Below, in pieces: positions 1 through 11,849 of a stretch of DNA of 64,000 nucleotides. The stretch spans positions 19,741,884-19,805,883 of the forward strand of contig CM040753.1 in the NCBI GenBank assembly GCA_022829145.1, written 5' to 3'. Origin of the DNA: Albula goreensis (taxonomy: Eukaryota; Chordata; Actinopteri; Albuliformes; Albulidae). The first letter of the stretch is position 1; each line of letters opens with the position of its first letter. The notes under the pieces are model-generated. The model made no database searches, was not told where the DNA came from, and was given only the letters and a program-made list of their open reading frames with translations. Position numbers and translations under genes: made by a program.

Positions 1-1696
1 GAATAAATAATGATACATTTAGGTAAAATTGTAAGTCTGGGATCTTTGGAAGACACTCAATAACATGCACCTAATGAGGGTGCATGTTATTGATGGGAAA
101 ACACTGGTGTTTCTGCCAGAGGTTTATAGATAATGTCCTTGTCAGACTCCTCATCAAATCTCACCATTTGTGATGATTTTTCTTGTTTTCTCACCCCGAC
201 CCAATGTGTACCATCAACCCACATCATCTGTACTTTTCACTCAGTACCCATGACCTGGGTTGTGACCAAATCATTTAAATATAGCAAGCATGCCCCAGAG
301 CAGTGTAACCAAAGCAATGTTGTGCAAGCTTAAATAATAACTGTGTTAAGGTACAGTTCCGCGTTTCAGCCGGAAGGTGTAAAACCATGTTATCTTTGTT
401 TTCCTCTCGGCTTAATCTAAATCTTCTTTTTATTTTCATGCAGTTGTGTAATGATTTGACAAATGTTGAGATTAAACTAATAATGGAACATATAACTGTG
501 AAATTACAGCTCTGTATTTAGACTGTTGCACTGAGCAAAGACAAATGCTATTCCCTGCTATCTTTGTTTTCTCCTCAGCTTCGCTGGATCTCTCCTTTGA
601 TCTAGTCTACCAAATTTTGAGAAATGGAACACTTATGTCCAGTAATTATTTTTCCTTTATGGATTATCATATTCATGAAAACATATAACAAAGTACCAAA
701 GCAGTGTCAACTAAATCTAAACCAAATGAAAAGGACTCCATAAGAAAAAGTAATTAAAATAATTGTATGTGAGAAATACTTACATTTAATATTGAACTAT
801 TTTTGAACTCCATACATTCATGACAAAAAGCATTAGTAAAATTTGAAACTATTTTTTAACTATTGACAAAACCATAATCAAATATTCAGTAGTGCACCTT
901 CAGTGTTTTTATGATCTCATTATATTTATATGAAATAACAATGGAGGTAGCCTATCTGCAATCATTTGCATTGTGAATCTGTAGTGACGTTAATATGGGA
1001 CATTGCAATACCGATAACAACAGTTTGCCTCCTAATTCCATTATCGTAGCCCTAAAGAAGGGTCTTTTCCCTTCAGCTCTTGTGCTAAAAGACGGAGGTG
1101 CTTTTGAAGAACAGCACACTGCAGATGAGCCATCCTACACACTGCTCTCCAGAGGCCTGCTCGAACCTGCACCTGCTGCTTATTGACGTGCTAATTATAG
1201 ATGCCGCTTTTTAGCAAAAGCTTTCAAATGCCCTAATCTGCCACCTATTTTCTCTCCTGCACCTGTTGTTCTCTTTTTTAAATTTCCTTCCTGGTTCTTT
1301 CTTTGGTTCAGAGGCTTCAAGCACATCTGACTTTATCATTTTCCCCTCATCATTTTTTTTTTCCATGCTGGTTCGAATAAATGCCCATTTCTGCCTTACT
1401 TTACTTTTGTTTCAGGCCTCCATAGCAGGTTTAGGTGAGTTTTGGTTTTTTGGTTCTCCTGCATTTCTCTGAGCTTTGAGCAGCACTATTGTTTAAACAC
1501 ATCCCTGCTGTATAATGTCTTAAATATTTATTATTTTCTGAAAAAAGGCATCCTTTCTTAGTCACACTTTTCCTTCCTCTCTTAATACCAGTAGGACATT
1601 CCCTGTAGTGACAAGATGAGGGAAATACTTTGGGCTAGGGTTATGGGTTTGAAAATAATCTTCAACTGTGGGTCCATCAAGCTGACACTTCCTGTT

Positions 1697-1885
1697 CTAC
1701 CAGTTATGTGTTGTGCGTGTATGTGTGTGTATTACTATGTATGGGAGTTTACAATTATGTGTATTTGTGTGTGTGTGTGTGTGTGAGGGTTTGTACATAT
1801 GGGTGTTTGTGATTGTGTGTGTGCATGTGTATGGATGTTTCCGTGTATATGGGTGTTTGTGTGTTCGTAATGTGTGTATGTTAAC
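1697..1885. repeat. TG-rich cryptic simple sequence
   Basis: An imperfect TG-rich stretch with an uninterrupted (GT)n core near 1766-1785, surrounded by degenerate TGTGTAT and TGTTTGTG variants. It generates frames of Val-Cys on one strand and His-Thr on the other, which are not genes. It looks like an old, decayed microsatellite. Confidence 0.8.
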
Positions 1886-4800
1886 TCTGCAGCCAGGCAC
1901 AGCCGGCCCAGCCAGGAAGAAGTGTCAGTTTGCACCTGGGCTCTCTGGTGATAATAACCACCGCAGCACATGCTGCCAATGTTGACCACCAGTTGCACAC
2001 ACAGCACTTCAGCCCGGGGTCCACCAACTGCTGCTTCACATTGACATCTGCTGTTACTGGATAACAGGACAAAAGAGAGTCAATGTACGTGTGTGCGTGT
2101 CTTTGTGTGCGCGTGTGTTTGTGCGCGTGTCTGAGTGCATGCAAGTAACACTGTCCTAAAGTGACTTGTAATAGTTCAGAAATGTTTCCGTTGTACTCAA
2201 AACACATGGATATAATGCAGGCATAGCCCAGTGATTTTCAGGATTAAATGATAGCTGTGGAATTGTACTTCCGCATCTGAACCATGTGTAGCAAAGCAAT
2301 GGCATTATGCCTATCCCCACAACCTTTTCTTATCTGTCTATCTGGAGTGTTTTTACATGCTTTCATGACAGATATCTTACACAGCAGATTACCATAACCT
2401 TCGTGTTTCCAAAGCGAGATCCTTCAGCGTGTTTTTATCTGATGGCAGAGTGCAGAATGCCTCCCCACTCAACACCAAACCAAAACCTCAGCTTTCACCG
2501 CGACAGGGGCTTACACATATAATATGGTGCCAGCAGTGCTCCTCAGAATCTCAGATGAAGCTCAGAGCCCAATCCAAACCAGCATGGGCCCTCAGCTGCT
2601 CAGCTCCACAGTCAAATCACACAACATCAGGGTGGGAAATGACTGTAGAGCCACTGACAAAAACTGCTTATGGCAGCTGCTTTTGCCCTCGTGAGGAGCA
2701 GGCTCATCTGCCACATTTGTGATTGAAATGGTGCAGAGACCACTCCCAGAGTCATAGTATGCTGCAAATAACAAATGACATCATTGGATGTAGGGCTTAA
2801 GTAAAATATGCCTTCTGTTTTTGACGGTACAAAGTCATGATGCAACGATAATGAGGCTGCATGATCTGAATAATATGTACATCATCTATTCATGCGTCCG
2901 TGTTTATGTGATATCTGTGTGAGGGCAGAATTCATTTTACAGTAGTTTGGAAAAACCATTTTTGTCACATGAGTATCAGATTTTCATTGTGTGAAATTGA
3001 AAATAAGCATGGCAGCAGTTAAGCAACATAATGCACTTTGTTTTAACTGTTGCACTCTTTGTACCACTCTCTAAAACAGAGCCAAGTGGCTAAATACAAA
3101 TTGTCAATCAACCCACTTTGCAGCAGCTAGTCATGTCGAGTTGAGTAAAGGGTAGAAAGATAGCAAATGCTTTATGCAATATAGTGACAAACAGGGAAAA
3201 ATACATTAATCTCATGGCAGGTTCAGAAAGTGTGATGCAATGATTACATTATCAGATGAAAACATCCTACCTAGCTTTCCGCTCCCTTCCTCCTCCTCTC
3301 TTTGATGAATGTGATAAAGAGAATAAAGGTGTCAATAACATTTTAATCACCTATCACAAAGTGTTCCCAGGTATGAATGCCTCAAAGGACTGCATATAGA
3401 TCTGTGTATTGATATGGCAGTGTAATTGTTCGATATTTGTTGGTCCTTACTTTAAAGAAACTACAGCAATGAACTTCTTATGGTATTTCTTTAGGATTTT
3501 TATTCCCATTTTTAGCACTATGTTTGGCTAAATCCTTATATATATATAGAAATCACATTCTATAGTGATAGAGTCTGATGTCAGAATGGTCACGCATCAA
3601 AAATGAATATCTCAGCCTCCTATGATCTGAGCTCCAATTCATTTGTAGCAAGTTCTATAGTGGAGCTGTAAGATATCTGTTTCAATTGTACGTCAGGTAA
3701 ACCAGCATGTATGCACTATTCTTTTTGGACAACATTTACCATTAAAAGTGAACACGCAGTGTCAACCCTGGAATTGGAATTATATGTTGATATGTATAAT
3801 TTATATTCCTGTATCAGTAGTATTTGATAATGTGTGACACTATTCATACTGTTGGGAGAAAATGATACAAAGTTCCCAAAGTTAGAAGTTGCTGCCTATA
3901 GAAAATCTATCTTTTAAAAAGTATTTATGGATTTATAAATAAATCGTGACATTGAAAATGTGTAGCTTGTCCTGAATGGACAAAGACACATGGTAGGAGT
4001 AAGCAGTCAGTATAAAGATATTTGTGGCGGTACAGAGTTCACTTACACGTCATCCCATATTAGCACTCAGGAAATCGCCTTCATATTTATTCATCAATTC
4101 GCTGAACTGTTGCTTGTTTCAATAATCAATGCTTTTCCAGTAAGCTTTTCTTGTCTGTATATATGTGTATCTGCTTTATTCATCTGTCCGACTAGTGACA
4201 AAAACAATGGATTCAAAGCAAGACAAACAACATGTACATAACAACAACCAATATTCATAATGGCCTCTTTGATGAATACGGAAGTAAACATATGACAATC
4301 CCTATCTGACACTCAGGTTTTTCTATCATACTGATAAATGCCTCCTGTTTGTCCTGCAATAAATGTGGAGGCCTTTGCCAGGTTTCTCAACGCTACCTGG
4401 AAAACACCCTGGAATACTTGGAAGAGCATGCTGATTAAATGATGCGGTTTGTGAGCAGCATTTTGCGTAGGCCTTAGGGTTGAAGGGAGGTGGCCATAGT
4501 GTTGCATTGCATGCCTAGATTTCTGTCTGAAGGACCGTGTGTGGTCTGTGTGGCACCCATGCACCATGTCTGCCATTGTCTTAACATGGCACAGCTTAGA
4601 GCAGAGAGAGAGAGAGACGGATCTGGATCCTTACCTTCAGCAGAGGAGGGAGCTGTCACTGTGTCCCGGTCCAGGTCTTATTCAGGCCTTTCCCCCTTAT
4701 CAGTCCACCGCTGGCTCCCTTTGTGCATTTAACTCTCAACACAGCAAATCCCTGCTCAGTATCTCTCTCTCTCTTACCTATCGTCTCTTGTCCTCGCTTG

Positions 4801-5088
4801 GCCTTGCCAGAATCGCCACCTTCACTGAAAGTGCACTCATTCAAACTGCCTATCCATATGTATATCTGTCTGTCTGTCCCCCAGCTCTCTATGCTTACTG
4901 CCTGTGGGGCCGCCCAGCCCCAAGGAGCACGGCACCCACTTGTTTCGTTGGTGAGTGCGTGTGACGTGAGATGCACGGCTGTGCGTCCCGGGCTCAACGA
5001 GGCAAGTGACAGACGCGGTGACGGAGGCAGTAGGTGCAGGCCCTGCTGAGAGCTGCAGACAGACAGAGGGAGGCTGAGTCACTCTGAT

Positions 5089-5091
<3 letters not shown>

Positions 5092-5129
<38 letters not shown>

Positions 5130-5141
5130 CTCTCTCTCTCC
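5092..5141. repeat. (CT)n microsatellite
   Basis: About 50 bp of nearly pure CT dinucleotide, broken once by TTGC. It continues into pyrimidine-rich sequence to about 5230. Confidence 0.9.
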
Positions 5142-5957
5142 TTCTGATCTTCAGATACCTGTGCGATTGGGTTGCTCCCTGCTGCTACACAGATTTTTTT
5201 TTCATCTAAACCACTTTTTTTTCTTCCTCTGTCCCTTAACCACTCAGCCTCCACCCAAGTTCTCATCACACTTTGACTGGCATGTGTTTGTACTGTTCTA
5301 TAAGAGTCAAATTCATCCCTTATGTCACATCCTGCATATAGAACAGTGTTGTGCTACTGCTTCCTTTAGTCTGTCTTCTGAGAAAGTGTAGTCCTGTACA
5401 TATCCAGTGTATCTGTAATACAGCAAAATCACCATTCGGAATTTACAGATAAAATAGACTATGCAGTACAGATTTGCCACTTTCATGTGATTCGGAGGTA
5501 ATATTACACAGCTACTGTACTGGATATGTTGTTATGAAGGGATATTGATTGTAAACTTTACTTCTAGATTAATCATATACAGGTGTGATGCAGGGGCTTT
5601 CCATTTAAAAAAAGAAAAAAAATATATGCATATAATACATATGGTGATCTTACATATGTGAAGGAAGTTTCAGTAAAATATTTACATATGGTGATATTTC
5701 ACCATTGGGTGCTTTAATATACAAGAATTATGTTTTATATATTTCATATTTATGAAGTGAAATTATATTTTATAGAATAACTAAAAATACTGCCAAGTCA
5801 AAATAGTTGCCATGCTCTTACTATTATTGTGCAGGATTGAGCTCCCTAGAATGTTGAATTCTAGCTGCTTTTAAAGAAGAACTGTGGTCTTACAACAGAC
5901 AGTCACATGAGGGAGAAAGTGAGTTGCACAAGAATATTGTTCATTCTGAGGGACAGC

Positions 5958-5972
5958 GCTCCCCCTGGTGGC
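5958..5972 (-). promoter_or_regulatory. CTCF-like site
   Basis: GCTCCCCCTGGTGGC differs at one position from the reverse complement of the vertebrate CTCF core (GCGCCCCCTGSTGGC). The motif therefore reads on the minus strand. This is a motif match only; occupancy is inference. Confidence 0.45.
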
Positions 5973-6802
5973 AGATATCTATTACACATGTATGACAGTT
6001 TTGAGAGTGTGCGTGCCACTCATCACCATTTTTGTCAGATCAGTGATAAAATAATTAGTACATTGTGCAAAAATCATCAAACACTGAAAATGTATGCATG
6101 TAACTCTTTACTATTACTGTCTTGTGATTACATGTTAACAGGCCATTTTTGTAAATGTAAAAGAAATATCTGTCGAGTTCCAGTGTTCAGCATAGACAAA
6201 CAACTGCCAAGATCCCTTTAGGTATGGTTTTGAGACCAGCACAATGAGGTGCTAAGATTTTCCATGCCCTGCTCTCTTTGTTCCGCTACCTTGTCATCAC
6301 AGGTTGACTAGTTTTGAGAAAATCACATAGTGATTTTTGTTTGGGGAAAGGGCGTCACTACTTTTTCCTTTGGTGACCAAGCTGAAATAACTGGGCAATT
6401 TCAGAAAACTCCAGCACCAGGTAGGTTATTTGCACTGTATGTAAGTGGCTCAAGTGAACAGCCACACTTTCATTCGTTCTGAGGAAGGGTTTGATTATTA
6501 TGGAAAGGTTATTGCAGTAGAGTGAGACTCAGTGAATAATCTTCACCCTCACCTTCTGTGGAGTGAAGCATTAAGTTATGGGGCATGTCTTTAACCCATC
6601 TTGGCAATTCTGGCTCCTTCTTTATTCTCCTTCTCCACCCTTAGAGCCTCTCTGCCTGGACCACATTCTGCCTATGCCTAAATACATTGTATGACATGTG
6701 ATATTCATGTACAGTATGTCTCTGAGTTGTGCAGAATGTGCTAATGTGGCAAAGATGTACAGGAACCTTCACCTACCAACTACCCCCTCCGTCCAACACC
6801 AC

Positions 6803-6826
6803 CCACACACACACACACACACACAG
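6803..6826. repeat. (CA)n microsatellite
   Basis: A short pure CA tract followed by GACACACTCACACAC variants. Confidence 0.85.
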
Positions 6827-8380
6827 ACACACTCACACACAACCCTCTCTTGTTTACTGCAATTAACCTCGCTTTACACGAAAACTGTGGTGTGATCATG
6901 TGGTTTGTAACCTTGGCCATATGATTGGCTGTGCAGTGTACATCTTTGTTTGTCCCCTCAGCTCATCCAGTTTAGCCAGGGGAGAAGCACCTAAGTGCTA
7001 CATGACGGAATCATCTAACACTGGCGGCTACATAACTTCCTGTTTTTCCTTGCCACATGTAAAATACTTCATTGACAAATTAACTTTTTTTGTACATTTA
7101 AATAAGTCATGAGAATAAAAATAATACAATCTTGTTCAAGAGAAAAGTAGTTATATTTCAGTCCAGTCCGTGGCTTCTTATTTGATGTCTGGAAACATGT
7201 GTTGAACACATGCATATGAGAACTAAAGACTTATTGTTGGGATACAGCACAAGTCTTGTAGCCTATTTTTCCATTTTAATCACCTGACATCGGTTTCAGC
7301 CATATAGCCCTTCATAGTGATCAGTCAGATGAGGGAACAAGTTGATCTGTACAGAGGTAGCTCTTAACTGTGGTGTGAGCTGTCCTACACCACAGCACTG
7401 TTAACTTCTACATGGTCTGTTAGGCTTTGCTATGCACTTATCATATAGTCATTGTTATTATTTGGATTTCAAACGATCTCATCCCATATTCTCAATGTGT
7501 TATGTATGTCAAAATTTTTTGCAATCAACTGAAATAATGATTTAAAGAATAAAAGAAGAACTTAATGGTGCAACATTGTATTTTTAGTGGCATCCTTTAT
7601 CTGTCCTTTATTGTGATATTATCTTCTGACTGAGAAAAAGGGTACAGTGTGCATACAAAGGAAGAGCACCAGTACGTGCTTAACATACAATCTAAGAGAC
7701 CTGGGCGCAGATTATCAGTGGTGCGAGTGTTTCACTCTCACCAGGATCTTAACTAGGGCACCTGTTTGGTCAACCACAGCCAGAGAGACAAAATCACTAA
7801 ATGTACTTGCTCCTGTATAAACATACGTGCATGCACACACACACACACCCAAGTAGAATTAAATACCACATTGCTACATTGTGTGGTACAGTATTGCATG
7901 TCACATTAACAGACATTCACTTCAAATAAAGCCATTTACAGGAAGCAATTGACCACAGAAATTGACTGAAAAAGGTGATGATTGAGGGCAAATGGAAATA
8001 GTCCAGATTTTATTGTAATATGTGCCTACAGCATTTCTTTGGCCGCAGTAACTTTGTATTATGAATAACAAAAATGTGAGAAACATCTTGACGCTTGAAT
8101 GGACTGCTTACACTGCTATTAATGTGACCTCTGAAGACAATTTGAAAGGTTCATTTGACAGTAAGCATTGTTCCTTTAAAATAGCATACAATTAAGATAA
8201 TGCTCCATTTAGTCTCTTTCTCTTGCATTTTCTCCCAGTTGCGTATTGGGTGTTGAAAATATTTGTCCCACGATATTTGTTACTTCTTCATCATACATGC
8301 AGTGATCTTCTGTGCAAAGCTGAAACCACGTCCTGGTTTGAAATGCAGCAACATTTCACACTCTTTCTGTAATTTTGTGA

Positions 8381-8620
8381 AATTCGCTGTAATCAGGGAA
8401 TGCACGCGCTGGGGATGAAGGGGAATACCATACGCCAATGACAAGAGCACCCGGTTTCAGTGTTTTGACCCTTGCGGTGCCATACACTGCACAGGCTAAC
8501 CGCTTTACGTTCCAAAAATTCCAAGCGCCAAACGTTCAACGGCTGCGGTGAAGGTTTTCGCAACAACAGTCACGCAGTTTTTAAGTTTTGGTGAGCAGTC
8601 ACAAATCAATAGCCTATGCG
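8381..8620. other. CpG-richer, unique-looking patch
   Basis: CpG dinucleotides are clearly denser here (CGCGCTGG, ACGCCAATG, CGGTTTC, CCGCTTTACG, CGCCAAACG, CGGCTGCGG) than in the surrounding CpG-poor sequence. There is a CCAAT-type pentamer but no convincing open frame. It could be a regulatory element or the edge of an unseen promoter. Confidence 0.25.
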
Positions 8621-10053
8621 TGAAAAGTCATTATGCGAAATTTGGTTGCAGCAGAAAAGTAATTTGCGAAAGTGGCTTCATTTCTTTATTTTAAATTCTG
8701 TATTTGGTTTACTCTTTGTGCACAATTACTTTCCTTTTCTAAATAAGAATGCAAGAGCCGATCAAAGGTAATTTCAAAATAACATAGCGATGACCTTGAA
8801 AAACATCAAAAAAAATATCTCAAACTACATTTTTACGTCGCGTTATTGCTTCTTCTGTGTTCATGTATTTATTATGCTAAAATCATGTATAATTGCTATT
8901 TAAATAGTCTTAGTCTTTTTTTCCGATAGGTCAGGGCACAAAGATAGAAGCGCGTCTTGATTAGCTTTCAGATTTCAAAAGCATGCCCGCAGTTTTAATA
9001 ATTATTGACTACAGACTTGAGAAGCTATGACTGTCAGCACATAAATAAAATGTGGAAAAATGTCGTTTTGCCATGCGCTGTGTTAAAAATATTCGCCATA
9101 CTCATATCTTTGTCTGTCAAATGCTTGTTAATAAGCTTCATCCAGAAAAGAAATGTAGGTTCAAAATGTAGTTCAAAATATAGGCTATATACAGACAGCC
9201 GTGCTACAGATAAAACGATTTTATACAAACAACAGCCCATACAAAGATACACCACAACGAAATTAAGAAATAAAAAAAACAATATTCACTGTTCATGGTG
9301 AATTGCAAGATTAGATAATAAAGTACATCATATATTGTATTACTATTTGTCATAAAAAACCAAGACAGACCAGTTTCTCATATTTTAATTTTTGTACCTA
9401 CACATTTAATATTTAATATATTAAAAATGTTTGTACTTAAATCAGAGATGAAAGTTAATGGATATTGAAATTAGATACGTCCAAAGACATATCTTCCATT
9501 ATATAAGTAGCATAACAAAATATTGTGCTTTATATATAAAATGCACAATACTTCAGTTTAAATGTCAGTAAAAACATACAGGAAATGTTGTTTAATGAAA
9601 ATAAGGGGTTTGATTAAAATATTCATATTATAGGCTGACATATTGCTTTTATTTTGAACTCTTGCTTTTCTCATATATTAGATTTTGAATCTTCGTAATT
9701 TTAATACAATAGAGATTGTATTTTGCACCTAAATGTAATATATAGTATAACTGTAATTTCTATCATCAAAAATGGTTCCAGATTTATTCCTGTTAATGGT
9801 AACCATGTTTCTAAACATATTACTCTGGTGCCCCTTCCCATTGTGTTTTAATATAATTTCTAAAACTTGTGTAAATATTATTATATAATGCAACTGTTTG
9901 TGTTCATTGTTGCTCTAACAACTAGTATCACATCAATATTTTTAAAGTGTAGCTAATCACCAATGACATGGTTCTAAACAAATGATTCGTTATATGGTGG
10001 CGAACAAGATAGAGGAGGTACAAATGACTTTTGTATACACATTTCCAAATGCT

Positions 10054-10059
10054 TTTATT
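10054..10059 (-). terminator. Candidate poly(A) signal of the nfil3-like gene
   Basis: TTTATT on the plus strand gives AATAAA on the minus strand, about 610 bp beyond the nfil3-like stop codon. The interval 10060-10672 would then be the 3' UTR. Other AATAAA copies could serve, so this is a candidate only. Confidence 0.3.
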
Positions 10060-10672
10060 AATAGAATAAAAACTATCTTTTAGAATACATCTTGCTCATG
10101 TGCTAAAAGACAATCACAGTGTATCCAAAATAACATACTGCACCTTATTCCTGTGCAGTATCTTAAAGAAGATATTTAAGGCCATATATGAGAAGAAAAT
10201 AATTTTATAAAAGTACATTTTAAAACATGGAGTCAATGATGTGCCAAAGGGGCAGAATGGCTTAAAAGCATAGAGTGTTATGAAGCAGTTCCCTATTGCA
10301 GCAACACTAAGCAAACAGTAGAAACTGAAACCTAGGACAGACATTACATAGCATACGATGGCTGGCAATGATGGTCGGCGCTGTTGGGCATCATGATGAC
10401 TCATTTGATTGAAAAAGAAGCAGCACTCAGATGGTGATGTCACGTGGTTGATGTTGGTTACATGGTGTCCTTACACACCTAGGCTTTTCTATTTACATGT
10501 ATGCCTAACCTTATTCAACACTTAATTCATAATTTAAAGCAATAAATCACATAATTACCAGACTCTAAAACAGGTTTCTTTGGTCAAAAACTTTTGCTGA
10601 TTATTAACGCTGCAATAAAAAAATGAGCAGGTGCTGCAGATCTCAAAGAACTATGAGCACTGGTGGCCTGCT

Positions 10673-11839
10673 CTAACAGTTCTCTGTGCTGAAGTACCTC
10701 CTCAGTGTTGCCAGTTCTGCAGACAGTGTGCTGATGGTGTTTGTGAAGTTCTTGTGTTTATCCAGGCCCTGGCGATGTGTCTCCAGGTCATCCAGGGGCA
10801 GGTACAGGGGCAGATTTGGGTAGAGGGGGGCAGGATGAAGGCACGGGGTGCCCCAGGGAAGAAGTAGGTCATTGTGGGCTGTGGAGTGGGCCCGGCCAGG
10901 GAGAAGCCAGCTCTGTGGAGGAAGACAGGGTGAGGATAGGGAGATGGAGGATGAGTGGAAGTGAGGAGATGGATGAGGGAGGTTATACTGCTTGGAAGTG
11001 GTGGGCAATGCTGGGTCTCCTGAAGTCTCTTTGGAGGAAGACACCTGGTGGGTGGCAATCTCAGTCTCAGGTTCCCTGCTGCTGCTGCTGCAGACCGGCT
11101 CCTTGGGAGGCTTTTCATGTTTAGCAGCCTGGATGAAGCTGGAAGACTCTTGTGGCTTCAGTGTCGGGACACACTCCTTCCATAGAGAGAGGCTGGGGTG
11201 TTGGAGGTAGTTCAGAGGCCCAGTAGAAGCTTGAATGGGCCTAGGGCCCAGGCTGTCAAGTTCGGATGTAGCCGACCGTGAGACCCTGGTCTCTTGGAGA
11301 AGCTCTTCTAGTCTCTGCGGCTCTGTCAGAAGAGCTTTAGCTGTATTTGCCTTAAGCCCCCAGAGGCTGGGTTGGAAAGGGCTTGGTGTTGTGTAGTGTG
11401 AAGAGACCAATGGATGACCAGGGTAGGAAGGCCCTGTTTCCCCACCCAGCCCAAGGTGGTACTGCAGGGTCAGCACATCTGCCCTCAGCTGGGCATTCTC
11501 CTCACTTAGGGTCAGCAGCTGGCTCTCAAGCACCAGATCGTGGAAACGCCTTTTCTCCCGTGAGCGCTTGGCTGCCTCATTGTTCTTGCGTCGCTTGTCC
11601 CAGTAGGAGGCATCCTTTTTGTTGGCTGGTGTCATCTCCCGCTTGCGACGGGGGCCGGGGGAGAGGTGGCGCTTGCAGCCGCGAAGCCCCAGCAAACGGC
11701 GGGTCAGCAGGGAAGGACTGGGAAGGGCCAGGAGACCCCTTGGCCCCATCAGTCTGTCCTCCCTCACAGAGCTCTCCACTGAAAGGGATGGCAGGCACGC
11801 AGGCCCTGGCTGAGCTTCACTGTTCCGCAGGGCACACAT
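10673..11839 (-). CDS. NFIL3/E4BP4-like bZIP transcription factor
   Basis: A single-exon coding region of 388 residues ending in TAG. From the chosen ATG, a basic region lies at about residues 74-99 ([18 protein letters not shown] followed by RSREKRR, with the bZIP N-x3-A-x2-SR signature). A leucine zipper follows at about 100-131 ([18 protein letters not shown] and so on). This block closely matches NFIL3, a nuclear repressor that binds D-box-type TTAYGTAA sites and acts in circadian, immune and metabolic control. The rest is Ser/Pro-rich with a short serine run encoded by AGC repeats, and a C-terminal segment that could form a helix. The frame stays open for 16 further codons upstream, but only from a TTG. 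A good acceptor (CTTGCCTCATCCACAG) lies five bases before the chosen ATG, which fits the NFIL3 layout of a non-coding leader exon plus one coding exon. Teleosts have several nfil3 paralogs and I cannot say which this is. Confidence 0.9.
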   Translation of the reverse strand: MCALRNSEAQPGPACLPSLSVESSVREDRLMGPRGLLALPSPSLLTRRLLGLRGCKRHLSPGPRRKREMTPANKKDASYWDKRRKNNEAAKRSREKRRFHDLVLESQLLTLSEENAQLRADVLTLQYHLGLGGETGPSYPGHPLVSSHYTTPSPFQPSLWGLKANTAKALLTEPQRLEELLQETRVSRSATSELDSLGPRPIQASTGPLNYLQHPSLSLWKECVPTLKPQESSSFIQAAKHEKPPKEPVCSSSSREPETEIATHQVSSSKETSGDPALPTTSKQYNLPHPSPHFHSSSISLSSPCLPPQSWLLPGRAHSTAHNDLLLPWGTPCLHPAPLYPNLPLYLPLDDLETHRQGLDKHKNFTNTISTLSAELATLRRYFSTENC

Positions 11840-11849
11840 GGACACTGTG
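11840..11849 (-). other. Splice acceptor of the nfil3-like coding exon
   Basis: On the minus strand the sequence reads ...CCTCATCCACAG then TGTCC and ATG. The pyrimidine-containing CAG and its position directly before the first good ATG indicate that the coding exon starts at about 11844 and that the 5' leader is spliced on. Confidence 0.6.

Larger units (their letters stand above)
1..10053. other. Intergenic stretch without a recognisable gene
   Basis: I see no open frame on either strand with family resemblance, splice structure or biased composition. The frames present are short and look like chance. The sequence is AT-rich, with a TG-rich low-complexity patch near 1700-1880, a (CT)n tract near 5092-5141, a short (CA)n near 6803, a CTCF-like site at 5958 and a CpG-richer patch near 8381-8620. 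It would be the 3' flank of the minus-strand nfil3-like gene. Confidence 0.6.

Noticed and set aside
995-1186. 63-codon plus-strand frame in a slightly GC-richer patch
   Set aside because: No family resemblance, no splice context and no codon bias that I can see. It may be part of a conserved non-coding element, but nothing supports a gene.
1365-1390. GGTTCGAATAAAT as a tRNA B-box
   Set aside because: No matching A-box, acceptor stem or cloverleaf can be formed around it.
10114-10443. 109-codon minus-strand frame with hydrophobic stretches downstream of the nfil3-like gene
   Set aside because: It opens with GTG, has no recognisable relatives, and lies in what should be the nfil3-like 3' UTR. 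Hydrophobicity is expected from AT-rich random sequence.
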